Shown: positions 1 through 8,900, counted from the first letter of the stretch. The stretch is 64,000 nucleotides of DNA from Actinomadura graeca (GCF_019175365.1 NZ_CP059572.1:8308001-8372000); one strand, 5' to 3'. Made by a program: numbers and translations. The notes: generated by a model from the sequence alone, not told the origin.

Positions 1-393
1 CGGCGGCACCTCACCGAGGTCATCGCTCCGGCGTTGGCGCGGGGCCGTACCGTGATCTGCGACCGCTACCTGTTGTCGTCGTATGTCTTCCACACCGCCG
101 ATGGTGTCCAGCAGAGCGTCGTCGAGCAGCTTAACCGTGGGTGCCCGCTGCCGTGCGTCAATGTGGTGCTGTGTGTGCAGGCCGCCGAGCTGGGCCGCCG
201 CCGCGCGGGCCGGGCGCGAGCGACGCGGCTGCAGCGGCAGGACCCCGCTGCGGAGACGGCCGCCTACCTCCACTACGCCGAAGTGATGCAAACGCAGGGC
301 GTGGCAAGAGTCATCGTCGATAATTCCACGATGACCGATCACTATCGCCTGCTCGACTGGCTGTGCGAATCCCACCTCGAGGGGCTGCAGTGA
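1..393 (+). CDS. Thymidylate-kinase-like P-loop kinase, 5' end outside window
   Basis: The reading frame is open from base 1, so the gene starts before the window and its P-loop is not visible. The visible 130 residues contain CDRYLLSSYVFH, matching the DRY(x)SS motif of dTMP kinases. An arginine-rich stretch follows (RRRAGRARATRLQRQDP) where the lid lies. Family members phosphorylate dTMP or related nucleotides with ATP; the substrate here is unknown. The stop codon overlaps the GTG of the next gene (GTGA), suggesting translational coupling. Its place beside an HhH-GPD protein, a radical SAM enzyme and a MazG protein suggests a specialised nucleotide role rather than housekeeping Tmk. That role is inference. 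Confidence 0.75.
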   Translation, partial: RRHLTEVIAPALARGRTVICDRYLLSSYVFHTADGVQQSVVEQLNRGCPLPCVNVVLCVQAAELGRRRAGRARATRLQRQDPAAETAAYLHYAEVMQTQGVARVIVDNSTMTDHYRLLDWLCESHLEGLQ

Positions 394-896
394 CCCTCGA
401 CCTGCCGGACATGCACGCGCCCGCCGGGGATCTGGCGTTCTTACTGGGGGTGCTGTTCAACCAGCAGATCCGCGCCGAGACCGCCTGGAAGGCCCCGGCG
501 CGGCTGGCCCAGCGGCTCACCGGTCCGGCCGGTCGGGGCGGGCTGGACCCTGCCGCGCTCGCCGCGGCAGACCCGGTCTGGCTGGCCGGGGTGATGCGGC
601 AGCGGCCTGCCGTGCACCCGTTCGCCGTCTCGATGGCCCGCCACGTCACCGGGATCTGCGGGCAGCTCGTCGACGACTACGGCGGCCGGGCCTGTAACGT
701 GTGGGCCGGCCGGCCACGCGCGGCCGTGCTGCTGGACCGGCTGACCCGTTTCCCCGGCATCGGCCGCCACAAGGCCACCGTGGCCATCGCCTTGCTGACC
801 TGCGAGTACGGCGTGCCGCTGACCGGCCCGGCCGGCACCCTCACCGACCAGGCGCTCAGCTCGTGCCCACGCCTGCGCGAGGTCCTGCTGACCTGA
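390..896 (+). CDS. HhH-GPD superfamily protein (EndoIII/AlkA-like fold)
   Basis: A 168-residue protein. The GTG start overlaps the upstream stop by 4 bp and is preferred over the ATG at 411 because of that coupling. The N-terminal half has the sequence FLLGVLFNQQIRAETAW, and a helix-hairpin-helix FPGIGRHKATVA lies near residue 120. This is the arrangement of base-excision HhH-GPD proteins. No C-terminal four-cysteine FeS cluster is visible. The protein is shorter than EndoIII (about 210 residues) and resembles the small uncharacterised actinobacterial HhH-GPD group. Whether it is an active glycosylase cannot be told from the sequence. Confidence 0.75.
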   Translation: MTLDLPDMHAPAGDLAFLLGVLFNQQIRAETAWKAPARLAQRLTGPAGRGGLDPAALAAADPVWLAGVMRQRPAVHPFAVSMARHVTGICGQLVDDYGGRACNVWAGRPRAAVLLDRLTRFPGIGRHKATVAIALLTCEYGVPLTGPAGTLTDQALSSCPRLREVLLT

Positions 897-931
897 CCCG
901 CGATGATGTGCCGACATGGAAGGGACACCCC

Positions 932-1972
932 ATGACACAGCCGTCTGCCCTCCCCGTCCCCGAGCACCCGGCAGGTGGTGTCCCCGCAACCCGGGACCTG
1001 CCGCGGCCGGCCAGTCACCGGCGCAGCGCCTACACGCCACCGGCGGGTGCGCTGCCGTCCCTGGTGTTCGACGCCGGCAGGCAGTGCTTCACCGCCCCCG
1101 GCGGCGAGGAGACCACAGATCTGGTCGAGCGGATGGACCGGCCGCTGTCGGTGACGTTCCAGCTCACCCGCGAGTGCAACTTCTCCTGCAGCTATTGCTC
1201 AGAGCCACCCGGTATCACCACGCGCACCCGTCCCGAGGTCCTGGCGATGCTCGACAAGCTCGCGGGAATGCGCCGGATCATCCTGTCGGGAGGCGAACCG
1301 ATGCGCTACAAGCACTTCTGGGAGGTCCTGGAGTACTGCCAGCCCCGGTTCGAGCAGGTCGTGCTCTCCACCAACGCCTCGATGATCACCCGGGACGGCG
1401 CCGCGCGGCTACGGGACCTGGTCGACTATGTCGACATCACCGTGGATGGCCCGCGCGGCCCGCACGACCGCATCCGCGGGAACTACGACATGGTGATCCG
1501 CGGACTGCGGCGTGTCGCCGAGGAAAGCATCCCCTTATCGGTGATCTGCGTTTACATGGGATCCAACAAGCGGAAGATCCACTACATCTGCCAGACCGGT
1601 GACATCTTCGACGCCAGGAAGGTCAAGATCCTCACCACGATCCCCAAGGGCTACTCCAGGAACCTGTTCGAGGACTTCACCACCGGCGAGGAACTCAGCG
1701 AACTGCAAGCATTCCTGAAGAGCGAGCGGCAGGCATGCGGATGGCGGTCACGCATCACCATCGCCGACTGGATGAAGATCGGCGCCGGCCACGCGATCTT
1801 GATCGAGCCGGACGGACGCGCCGTCGCCTCCCCGGTCTGGCCGAACCCCGAGTGCATCGCGCCCTTTGCCGACCTGCACACCCAGACCGTGCAGCAGTTA
1901 TGGGCCAGCTACCCCTACAAAGCGGCTCACCTGGACAAATACCTGGAAAGGACCATGATGGTCCTGGACTGA
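932..1972 (+). CDS. Radical SAM enzyme, MoaA/SPASM-like
   Basis: A 346-residue protein. The ATG at 932 has a GGAAGGG ribosome-binding site 7 bp upstream. The CxxxCxxC motif is ECNFSCSYC (Cys82, Cys86, Cys89), which binds the [4Fe-4S] cluster that cleaves S-adenosylmethionine. A GGEP motif (LSGGEPM) follows about 30 residues later. The strand pattern VDITVDGP and the C-terminal PECIAPFADLHTQTVQQLW resemble MoaA/PqqE-type proteins, but only one Cys remains in the C-terminal region, so a full SPASM cluster is unlikely. The motif surroundings differ from viperin. It follows the HhH-GPD gene by 35 bp and probably shares its operon. The substrate is unknown. Confidence 0.85.
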   Translation: MTQPSALPVPEHPAGGVPATRDLPRPASHRRSAYTPPAGALPSLVFDAGRQCFTAPGGEETTDLVERMDRPLSVTFQLTRECNFSCSYCSEPPGITTRTRPEVLAMLDKLAGMRRIILSGGEPMRYKHFWEVLEYCQPRFEQVVLSTNASMITRDGAARLRDLVDYVDITVDGPRGPHDRIRGNYDMVIRGLRRVAEESIPLSVICVYMGSNKRKIHYICQTGDIFDARKVKILTTIPKGYSRNLFEDFTTGEELSELQAFLKSERQACGWRSRITIADWMKIGAGHAILIEPDGRAVASPVWPNPECIAPFADLHTQTVQQLWASYPYKAAHLDKYLERTMMVLD

Positions 1973-2076
1973 GTGCGACCAAGTCCAAGCCGCCGCCAAC
2001 GGCAGCGGCCGCCCATGATCGGCTGCTAGCCTCGGCACCCCACTCGTCCCGCCGACCACATGGGGTGGCATTGGGC

Positions 2077-2397
2077 ATGGACCCCTTAACCCAGAACGCG
2101 TCACTGCGCGACCTGCAAAGCTACGTGGCCAAACTCGAAGCCGAACGCGGGTTCGACGGGCGTTCGGCCGAGTCGCAATGCCTCAAGCTGTGCGAGGAGG
2201 TCGGGGAACTGGCCGGCGCGGTCGGGGCACTGACCGGGCAGCCACAAGACGTGCGGCGGCGCGGCAGCGCCGACGTCGGCGATGAAGCCGCCGACGTGCT
2301 GTTGATGCTGCTGGCCGTTGTCAACCGCAGCGGCATCGACCTGGAAGAGGCACTGCGCCGCAAAGAAGCCCGCAACAACACCCGCCAATGGAGGTGA
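2077..2397 (+). CDS. MazG-like nucleotide pyrophosphohydrolase
   Basis: A 106-residue all-alpha MazG-type protein. The metal-binding motifs are CEEVGEL (Glu40, Glu41, Glu44) and, about 25 residues on, GDEAADVL (Glu70, Asp73). Together they form the EExxE...ExxD arrangement of MazG/dUTPase-like NTP pyrophosphatases, which hydrolyse (d)NTPs to NMP and pyrophosphate. The length fits a single MazG domain. A GGGGTGG stretch lies about 9 bp before the chosen ATG; TTG2071 and GTG2065 are alternatives. It follows the radical SAM gene by about 100 bp on the same strand and may complete a nucleotide-handling operon. Confidence 0.8.
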   Translation: MDPLTQNASLRDLQSYVAKLEAERGFDGRSAESQCLKLCEEVGELAGAVGALTGQPQDVRRRGSADVGDEAADVLLMLLAVVNRSGIDLEEALRRKEARNNTRQWR

Positions 2398-3682
2398 CAG
2401 GGCGAACTGTGCCCGGCGAGGGTAGATAGTGGAGCCGTTGCCGAAGGGGGAGCGCCAGTGACCAGGCGGGCGGTGCGAGCGGGCTATGGCCGCTACGCAC
2501 GGATTGCGGGTCGCGTCTCTGTTATGTTCGCAGAGGCCGGAAGACTGTCGTTGTTGTGCCTGCGGGGGCCGGGCAGAGAGAAGTCGCCGGGGGTTACGTT
2601 CCGATATCGTCTCCCCCTTTGTCTGCCAGAACACCCGGGACGGCACCTGCCTGAGACGCCGAGGTTGTGATCCGGAGCGGGATGGCGGAAACGTCAAACT
2701 GCGGCCTCTTCGCCACGAAAATAGAGCAACCCGGCGGCCTGTGCTGATCAACGTTGGCCCAGGTGGCGCCTGCAACCTTGCACGGCCTGACCGCGGCTGG
2801 CTGCAGTGGACTGCATGATCATCTCGCAGGCCTCGCACAGGTTGTCGATGTGCAGGCCGCGCAGCCGGGCAAGATTGGTGCGTCCCACCCAGGCATCTGC
2901 TGCTGGGCGCCTGGCAGCGATGTTACTTGCGGTCACAGTCCTGATGGCCTCGATCGCCTGCATGATGATCTCGGCACACCACCGGTGGTGATCGGCGGCC
3001 AAAGCCAGCGCGGCCATCGGCGTACGACACGGCCCGTGGGGAGAATGGCTGCTCGGAGCCCGGTTGCTCCGGCCAGGATGTACCCGGCCGGAGCCGCACG
3101 CGCCCGGGACGTCACCGTGTCGTGCACGAATCTATCAACCTCCACTCGGTGCCCGTCACCGCTTCACTGCAATCCGTCACAGCGTCCGTCGTGTGCGTCT
3201 ACAGGTGGTGGCGTAGGCGCCACTGCAGCCCTCATCGGAGGCTTTGCGTTGCCCTGGGCATCAGGGGCTGGGTGGACGGTCGCCGCGCGTGGCGACCGGG
3301 CACCCAGCCGGTCCAGGCTCGAGGGTCCAGACGGATCTCCGCCACCTTGGTCAGGCGCAGGTATCGCTGGTCGGCTCGACGGTGACTGACTGGCCGGCAT
3401 CCAAGACGAATGCGCCTCGCCGGGGGATGACGCCGCGCCGGTCGATGTGCGCGGGCTGATTCCCCGGAGGGTATTTGCGCGACCAGGCCTGCGGGGGACC
3501 CGCTGCGGATCGACCTGGCCACGAAGATCCGGTTCGTCGCTGTCACCGGCGGGGGAGAAGACGACTACCTGCTGATCCGAGCGGGCTGAGCGCGAGATCG
3601 CCCAGCAATGACACAAGCGCGCAGGATCCCGGTGTGCTGGGATGGGCCCGGTGCCGGGGTGCGGTGTCTGCCGTCTGTCTGA
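2398..3682. other. Intergenic stretch with degraded coding scraps
   Basis: No convincing intact gene. A GTG at 2458 has a strong GAAGGGGGAG site before it and opens 70 codons whose composition decays after about 25 residues. On the plus strand, about 3390-3590 reads as two good coding pieces in different frames: one containing QDECASPGDDAAPVDVRG, one ending in RIDLATKIRFVAVTGGGEDD and a TGA at about 3589. This suggests the frameshifted tail of a lost gene. Confidence 0.4.
2748..3017 (-). CDS. Possible small helical protein, uncharacterised
   Basis: An 89-codon frame whose composition is protein-like and mostly helical (for example EIIMQAIEAIRTVTASNIAA and LRGLHIDNLCEACEMIMQS). I do not recognise the family, and the strand and start are not supported by neighbours. 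It lies alone in a decayed stretch, so it may be a remnant. Confidence 0.3.
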   Translation of the reverse strand: MAALALAADHHRWCAEIIMQAIEAIRTVTASNIAARRPAADAWVGRTNLARLRGLHIDNLCEACEMIMQSTAASRGQAVQGCRRHLGQR

Positions 3683-4708
3683 TCATGGGTGCCACTTTCT
3701 GCGGAGCTCGTTCAAGATCTCGGTAGCTGAGCGGGGGTCGCCGGGGCCGGCGGGCGGCAGGGCCGGTGGGGTGGTGTGATCGCATTTGCGGACGAAGTCG
3801 CCGTGGTCGATGTGGCCGTGGTGGTCGCACCAGGGGCAGTCGGTGATGGTGACCTGGGGCGGGTTGCTGCTGGCCGCGGGGGAGTGGTGAGGGGTGTGGT
3901 GTCGTCGCCGGGCGGCCAGGCGGCGGGCGAAGTCCTGGTGTCCGGCGTTGCTGTTCATCCAGGCGACGGGGTTGCGGATGCCGTCGCGGGCGGCCTCGTG
4001 CAGCACGGCGCGTACCTCCTGTCCGGTGGCGTGGTAGGCGTTCATGAGCTGGGTGGTCAGGGCCGCGAGTTCGTCGTTGTTGCCCGGGTTGTCCGCGCCG
4101 CTGATGGCCGTTGCGGGTTGCGGGGGGTGCGGCGCGGGTGGGCTGGGATCGTGGGTACGGCCGGGTCGGCTGGGCGGTGTGTCCCGGCGGGTGTCTGCGG
4201 CGCTGATTGCTGTGGCGCCCGGGCTGGTGGCCATGGCGTGCGGGTCGGCGGGTGCGGGCTGCGCGGTGTGTGCTGCGTGCGCCGCTGTCGCAGGGGTGGT
4301 GTCCGGTGGTGCCGCGGTGATGGGTGTGGCCGGGCAGGTCAGCAGGTAGGGCACGGTTTTGCGCTGGTGCCGCAGCGCTTGGGCCTGCGCGGGGGTCAGC
4401 GGCATACCGGTGTCGGGCTGGAGTGGGGTCAGCCATCCTTTGGCCACCAATGACCGGCGGACGCGGCCGACGGTGCCGGCTGAGCGGATCTTGCACTGCT
4501 GCATGAGCCGCCGGTCGGTCAGCCAGGCCCGGTCGTAGGGGAATTGGTGGGCGTGGGCGGCGTAGCACAGCGCGACCGCCAGTTCGGTGATGGACAGCTG
4601 TTGGGGGCCCGCGGCCCACAGGGCGTCTTGGTAGAGCTGGTAGGGCTTGACCGGCGCGGGGCCGGGTGCTTGCGCGGGGGTGGGGGCCGGGTCGTTGTCA
4701 TCGGGCAC
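3683..4708 (-). CDS. Winged-helix protein with C-terminal zinc-finger motif
   Basis: A 341-residue protein from a GTG start. Residues about 20-110 form a helix-turn-helix/winged-helix unit (ITELAVALCYAAHAHQ, then LTDRRLMQQCKIRSAGTVGR). A long Ala/Pro/Thr-rich linker follows. The tail has CPWCDHHGHIDHGDFVRKCDH, a CxxC plus C/H set suited to zinc binding. This layout is seen in actinobacterial plasmid or integrative-element proteins that bind DNA for replication or regulation; the exact role is unknown. The excisionase-like gene lies 155 bp upstream on the same strand, so the pair is probably a mobile-element module. Confidence 0.7.
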   Translation of the reverse strand: MPDDNDPAPTPAQAPGPAPVKPYQLYQDALWAAGPQQLSITELAVALCYAAHAHQFPYDRAWLTDRRLMQQCKIRSAGTVGRVRRSLVAKGWLTPLQPDTGMPLTPAQAQALRHQRKTVPYLLTCPATPITAAPPDTTPATAAHAAHTAQPAPADPHAMATSPGATAISAADTRRDTPPSRPGRTHDPSPPAPHPPQPATAISGADNPGNNDELAALTTQLMNAYHATGQEVRAVLHEAARDGIRNPVAWMNSNAGHQDFARRLAARRRHHTPHHSPAASSNPPQVTITDCPWCDHHGHIDHGDFVRKCDHTTPPALPPAGPGDPRSATEILNELRRKWHP

Positions 4709-4863
4709 GAGGGGGTGGCTCCTGGCTGGTGCGATGACCAGGAGACCGGGTGCAGGCGTTCGCCGGGGCGGCTGCGTGCAACGCGCTCTGTCCGGCGCCC
4801 GCCTGGCCCGCAGCGCCGGACAGAGCGCTTCATGGGCTCGTCCGGGTCACCGGATGAACAAGG

Positions 4864-5244
4864 TCAGCTCGCCGTTGAGCGCACGTCACCGGGAGGAGGA
4901 GCGGTGGTGCCGGACGCGGAGCTGGCCGTGGCGGATGGCGGCGGGCCAGGGTCCTCACCCGCAGGCCCGGGGGCGTTGCGGCCGTACAGCAGGGCGACCA
5001 GCTGCGCGGTGGGGATTTTGATCTTGCGGCCCAGCCGCAGGATGGGGGTGATGTCCTTCTGCCAGTCTCCGCGGCGGATCATCGCATACGCCGTCCACTC
5101 CCCGATGCCCAGCACCGACGCGGCGGTCGGGACATCGATCACCGGCCCCTGGGCCTCCAGCGTTTCGCGGGACCATGGCGCCCGCCTCCTGGCGGGCCTC
5201 CTTGCCTCAGCGGGCGGTGTCAATGGAGGCTTCTGACCTGGCAC
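4864..5244 (-). CDS. Excisionase/AlpA-like DNA-binding protein
   Basis: A 126-residue protein from a GTG start. Residues 34-90 (VIDVPTAASVLGIGEWTAYA, then ILRLGRKIKIPTAQLVALL) form the winged helix-turn-helix of the MerR-like excisionase family (HTH_17). The flanks are Pro/Ala-rich and look disordered. These proteins bend att-site DNA and steer an integrase towards excision, or act as small transcriptional regulators. No integrase lies next to it in this window; the nearest recombinase remnants are beyond 17 kb. The box array at 5.86-6.02 kb lies upstream and could be its target, which is inference. Confidence 0.7.
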   Translation of the reverse strand: MPGQKPPLTPPAEARRPARRRAPWSRETLEAQGPVIDVPTAASVLGIGEWTAYAMIRRGDWQKDITPILRLGRKIKIPTAQLVALLYGRNAPGPAGEDPGPPPSATASSASGTTAPPPGDVRSTAS

Positions 5245-5856
5245 GGCGATTCACCGGCGCCGCTGACTCTGGCCGGCTGCTGGTGCTGCGGCGGCTGGAG
5301 GGGCCTGCGAGCAGGCCGGTGAGCGCGCTGCGGCGTGGCATCGAGGCAAGCGGTTCCAAAGGTGCCCCTGGCGTCCATGTAGGGCACCGGAGCGGTCGAG
5401 GCCACCGGGCGCGGCGGGGGCGTGGAGGCCGGCGCGTTGGCCTGCCCGGGTGCAATCCGTCATCGGGAGTTCCTCACTGGGCGGCAATGGTCGTGGCGTC
5501 GTATGGCCTGGTTTGAGTCGCCGGGATCGCAATTGACGCTGCGACGATACCCGGTGCATTGTCAGCAGAGCTGTCAGCGCAATAAGAAATATGCCTTGTT
5601 TCGAATACGCGGCGCGGACCGGACAGCCGGAATAGTGCGTCCAGGCGGGCGGTGCCCGGCGGTGTGTGAGCCCGATGCCGCGACGCGGGCGGGCCTCGGC
5701 TGTTGCGCAGTCCGGTGAGGCGCGCGACCCGATTCGATGGTCGCCGCAGGCGCCTCTCGATGTCGTTGCGCCAGGCGGCCAGTCGTGGTCTCGGTCGGCC
5801 AGGACCCGCATCGTTCGAGAGAGATGCAGAGGGTGAGAAAGAGGGTGGGCTTCGAT
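5245..5856. other. Intergenic region upstream of the excisionase-like gene
   Basis: No gene is convincingly supported. On the minus strand an ATG at about 5466 with GAGGAA before it starts a frame with good codon bias for about 28 codons, then degrades. It may be a remnant of a small Ala/Pro-rich gene. Confidence 0.3.
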
Positions 5857-6075
5857 GATCGGAGCAGTTTGATTCGGTCATCGGAGCAGCCTGCTGTGAT
5901 GAGCGGAGCAGTAACTGCTCCGATGGTCATAGCAGCGGTGCCGCCGACTGCTCCGGCTACTGCAGCAGCACTGCTTCGATAACCGGAGCAGCAGGAGGGG
6001 TGTGTGCTCTGCTGGTCGGAGCAGCCTGCGAGGTTCTCGGCGTGTTGGTCTGCTCTGCTCATCGCAGCAGCAGGC
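5857..6075. repeat. Array of CGGAGCAG boxes, including a 19-bp perfect palindrome
   Basis: CGGAGCAG or its complement CTGCTCCG occurs at 5860-5867, 5882-5889, 5904-5911, 5915-5922, 5948-5955, 5984-5991 and 6017-6024. A one-mismatch copy (CTGCTTCG) is at 5971-5978, and related GCAGCAG/CTGCTC runs extend to about 6075. Boxes 5904-5922 form the perfect palindrome CGGAGCAGTAACTGCTCCG. Mixed direct and inverted spacing suits an operator cluster or an iteron-type origin. There is no gene inside it. Confidence 0.7.
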
Positions 6076-6362
6076 GTCCGCCGCCCTTGCTGCGATGCGC
6101 ACCGCCGGGGACCAAGCTCGAAATGGTCAAGGCCGGTGCGCAGCTTGCAGCCGAGGCCAGGGATGCGTGGTAGGAGCTGGTTGAAGTTGCCCGGCCGGAA
6201 CCGAACGCGGCCGCAATCGGAACCAGCGCCTGCCCACCGGTTCGACCGGCCAGACCCGGCCGGTCGATCCAGGTGGCTGTGCGAGCGATCTCGGTGACCT
6301 TCGCGTAGGCCCGCAGGTCATGCGTTGGCCAAGGGTGGAGCGCTGGGCCGTGAGGGCGCAGG

Positions 6363-7721
6363 TCAGGCGGAGCGGCCGCGGTGGACGCACATTACCTGGT
6401 TGGTCTTCTGGTCGTGGTCGTTGGTGGTGGTTCCGTAGATCACCGCAGGGCCGGCCGCGCTGTAGCGTCCGGGGATCTGGGTGGGTTCGTCGAAGCTGAG
6501 GCCATAAGTGATGTACTGGCCGCTGGCGGTCGTGGCCATCATGAGCCTGTCCTTTTTTGTGCTGTCGGTGGTGTCGTCGCGGTATACCAGGGCGAAGTCG
6601 GTTCCCGAGGTCGTGGCGGCGACGCAGCCGAAGCCCGGCGGGTTGTCGGACGTCCTGATCCAGGAGTCACGGGTCTTGGCGTAGGTCCACTGGTCCTGGT
6701 TGGGCTTCTTGTAGTACTCCGCCGTGATGTTGTTGACGCGGCAGGCGCAGATGACGTTGTTGTCGCCGTCGACCGCCAGGGCCGGCCCGTTGAAGATGCG
6801 GGGTCCGATGTCTTGGGGGGTCCTCCATTTCAGGGTGCTGCCGGAGGACAGGTCGACCTGGGTCCATTTCAGGTCGTGGAGGTTGGGGTCGGTGTAGGTG
6901 ACGACGAGTTTGTCGCCGGCCACGGCGGCGGCCATGCGGCCGGACTGGACCCAGATGTCGTCGACTCGCGCGGGGCTGCTCCAGGAGCCGCCCGTCCCGT
7001 GGCCGGGGCGCATGGTCCAGTACACGCGGTCCTCGTACTTCTTCTGGAACAACACGATCACCCCGCGCGTGGGGTGCCAGGTCACCGCGGGTGCGTTATC
7101 GGTGGTGCAGGAGTCGGGGAGCTTTGCCTCCAGGGACCATTTGCCGTCGTGGTAGACCGTCAGGTACAGCCGGTCGTCGCCTTGGCCGCCCTTGTGCACG
7201 CAGTAGTAGGACCCGGCGCGGTCGGTGGCCAGCGCGGGCGCATGCGTGCTGCGGTGGGCCGGGATGACCCGGTCGCTGCTCCAGCCCTTGCCCCGCTCCC
7301 AGATCGACCACCACAGCGCGGTGTCGCCGGGGTCGGGTGGCGGTGGCGGTGGTTTGCCCTGCCCGTCGTCCCAGACGGTGGGCACGAACGCGCCGGGCAC
7401 CAGCCAGGGTGAGGTGAAGCGGATACCGGTGCCCTTGTCGATGGCTTTCACCCACAGCTGGCGGGAGGCGATGTACAGCTCGATCAGCCCGGCGACCTTC
7501 TTGTTCTTCTTGGCCGCCTTCTTCAGGTCGTCCTTGATCCCGCCGATGTCGGCGAGGAACTGCGCGACGGCCTGGCGGTTGAGGTAGAGGTGGAACCCCC
7601 ACCACAACGGCTCGAAGGTCACCTCGGCCTTCTTGTCGTGCACCCGGACGGCCTGCCCGGCCTCGACCTCGGCGGCCAGCTCGGCCAGCTGCCGGTCCCG
7701 GTCCTGGATCACGCTGGTCAT
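6363..7721 (-). CDS. Beta-propeller lectin-like protein with unknown N-terminal helical domain
   Basis: A 452-residue protein; its ATG is preceded by AAGAGGGGG. Residues 1-115 are a charged helical domain containing LWWGFHLYLNRQAVAQFLAD, a lysine run (KKAAKKNKKVAG) and LWVKAIDKGTGIRF. A proline run (residues about 124-129) links to about 320 residues of repeated beta blades rich in Trp/Asp/Gly, such as WSSDRVIPAHRSTHAPALA and LKWTQVDLSSGSTLKW. This pattern resembles sialidase-like or PLL/tectonin lectin propellers, which bind glycans. No signal peptide is seen. It is divergent from the secreted nuclease at 8202. Cytoplasmic glycan binding, a toxin part or a secreted lectin are all possible. 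Confidence 0.65.
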   Translation of the reverse strand: MTSVIQDRDRQLAELAAEVEAGQAVRVHDKKAEVTFEPLWWGFHLYLNRQAVAQFLADIGGIKDDLKKAAKKNKKVAGLIELYIASRQLWVKAIDKGTGIRFTSPWLVPGAFVPTVWDDGQGKPPPPPPDPGDTALWWSIWERGKGWSSDRVIPAHRSTHAPALATDRAGSYYCVHKGGQGDDRLYLTVYHDGKWSLEAKLPDSCTTDNAPAVTWHPTRGVIVLFQKKYEDRVYWTMRPGHGTGGSWSSPARVDDIWVQSGRMAAAVAGDKLVVTYTDPNLHDLKWTQVDLSSGSTLKWRTPQDIGPRIFNGPALAVDGDNNVICACRVNNITAEYYKKPNQDQWTYAKTRDSWIRTSDNPPGFGCVAATTSGTDFALVYRDDTTDSTKKDRLMMATTASGQYITYGLSFDEPTQIPGRYSAAGPAVIYGTTTNDHDQKTNQVMCVHRGRSA

Positions 7722-8201
7722 GACGTTGCCCCCTCTTGGATGTGCACTGCTGATCGGATGAGGCGCCGACGCAGCCGCCCAGCCGCGGGTGCCCGCGCAG
7801 CCCGGTCCGCGGATTCGCGCCGGGGAGACCGGGCCCGCCGCTCCAGGCCGCCGTTGTGCCCGGCGTCCCGTCCGGTCGTGTCTGATCCGTTGTCTGTGTC
7901 CTGCCCCTCACCGGCCTGCACCGCCGGTAACGCCTATTGCGGAACAAAACAGGCATTTCTGACCGTGGGGTGGTCGTCGGGCGCGGCAATCTACAGTGCC
8001 GGGCGCTGCGTTTCGCCGTCTCAAGCCACCCGGCGGGGGCCCGGAACCTGAATCCGCCGGGCCGCCGCCAGGGCGTGGTGACCGGTTCGGGCATATCCAC
8101 CCCGGTCACGCATCCGAATCATGACGAACACGGTTAGTGACGTCCCGGGGGATGGGTGCTGTCCTGGGGGTCCCCGCCACACACCCTGAAGGGTCACCCC
8201 C
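7722..8201. other. Divergent intergenic region
   Basis: 480 bp between the minus-strand propeller gene and the plus-strand nuclease, so it should hold promoters for both. I see no clear palindrome and no gene. Confidence 0.4.
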
Positions 8202-8900
8202 ATGACACTGCAGGCACCGCTCACCGCCGCTGCCGCCGCCCTCACACTGATCCCCGCGGCGGCCTTCACCATCCCCGCCCTGAACACGGCGTCGGCCTCC
8301 GATGGCCGACCGCGGCCGTCCGCCACCACCACGCCCGACCCCTGCCCCAAGTTCCTGGACAAGAAGAACGACAGCTACAGCTACACCATCAAGCCCAGCA
8401 CCTTCACCTTCCGCACCGACGCCCAGGGCCGCCCCGTCAGCGCCACCGCTGACCCGCTCAAGCACCTGGCCGCCAAGCGCGGGACCTGCCAGGGCATCGT
8501 GGGCGGATGGGGCGAGCCCAAACATGACAGCAAGGGCCACCCCATCAAGTGGGACGGCGGCCACCTGGTCGGCAACCAGTTCGGCGGCCGCGACGAACGC
8601 TACAACCTGATCCCGCAACGCCAATCGGTCAACCGCGGCGTCTACAAGAACTACGAGACCTACGCCGGGTACTGCGTCAGCAAGAAATCGGTCTCGGTCC
8701 GCGCGCTGACGGTCACCCTCACCTATCCCGCCGACGTCACCAACGTCACCCCCACCCAGTTCGCCCTCAACCTGGCCATGACCAACACCAAGACCAACAA
8801 GGACCACACCCTGACCGCCACCATCTACAACGACGACCGCGACCAGAACGCCACCACCACCTCGATCAGGCAGCAAGCCAAGAACGCCGGCTGCACCTGA
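8202..8900 (+). CDS. Secreted DNA/RNA non-specific endonuclease
   Basis: A 232-residue protein. The ATG has GAAGGG about 10 bp upstream. The N-terminus is a signal peptide (hydrophobic TAAAAALTLIPAAAFTIPAL, probable cleavage after about residue 32). The mature part contains GGHLVGNQFGGRDERYNLIP followed by QRQSVNRGVYKNYE. This matches the (D)GGHL...N...N motif of the secreted NS_2-type nuclease family, where His is the general base and Asn binds Mg2+. Six cysteines or fewer suggest possible disulphides. It probably degrades extracellular nucleic acid, or serves as a secreted antibacterial nuclease. No immunity gene is evident beside it. Confidence 0.85.
   Translation: MTLQAPLTAAAAALTLIPAAAFTIPALNTASASDGRPRPSATTTPDPCPKFLDKKNDSYSYTIKPSTFTFRTDAQGRPVSATADPLKHLAAKRGTCQGIVGGWGEPKHDSKGHPIKWDGGHLVGNQFGGRDERYNLIPQRQSVNRGVYKNYETYAGYCVSKKSVSVRALTVTLTYPADVTNVTPTQFALNLAMTNTKTNKDHTLTATIYNDDRDQNATTTSIRQQAKNAGCT

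Noticed and set aside
932..1972. Viperin-type radical SAM enzyme next to a nucleotide kinase
   Set aside because: The sequence around CxxxCxxC and the rest of the protein resemble MoaA/SPASM proteins, not the CNYKCGFCFH type, so a ddhNTP defence role is not supported.
3683..5244. Actinomycete integrative conjugative element (pSAM2 type)
   Set aside because: Only a winged-helix protein and an excisionase-like gene are present; no RepSA, TraSA, Spd or integrase is visible nearby.
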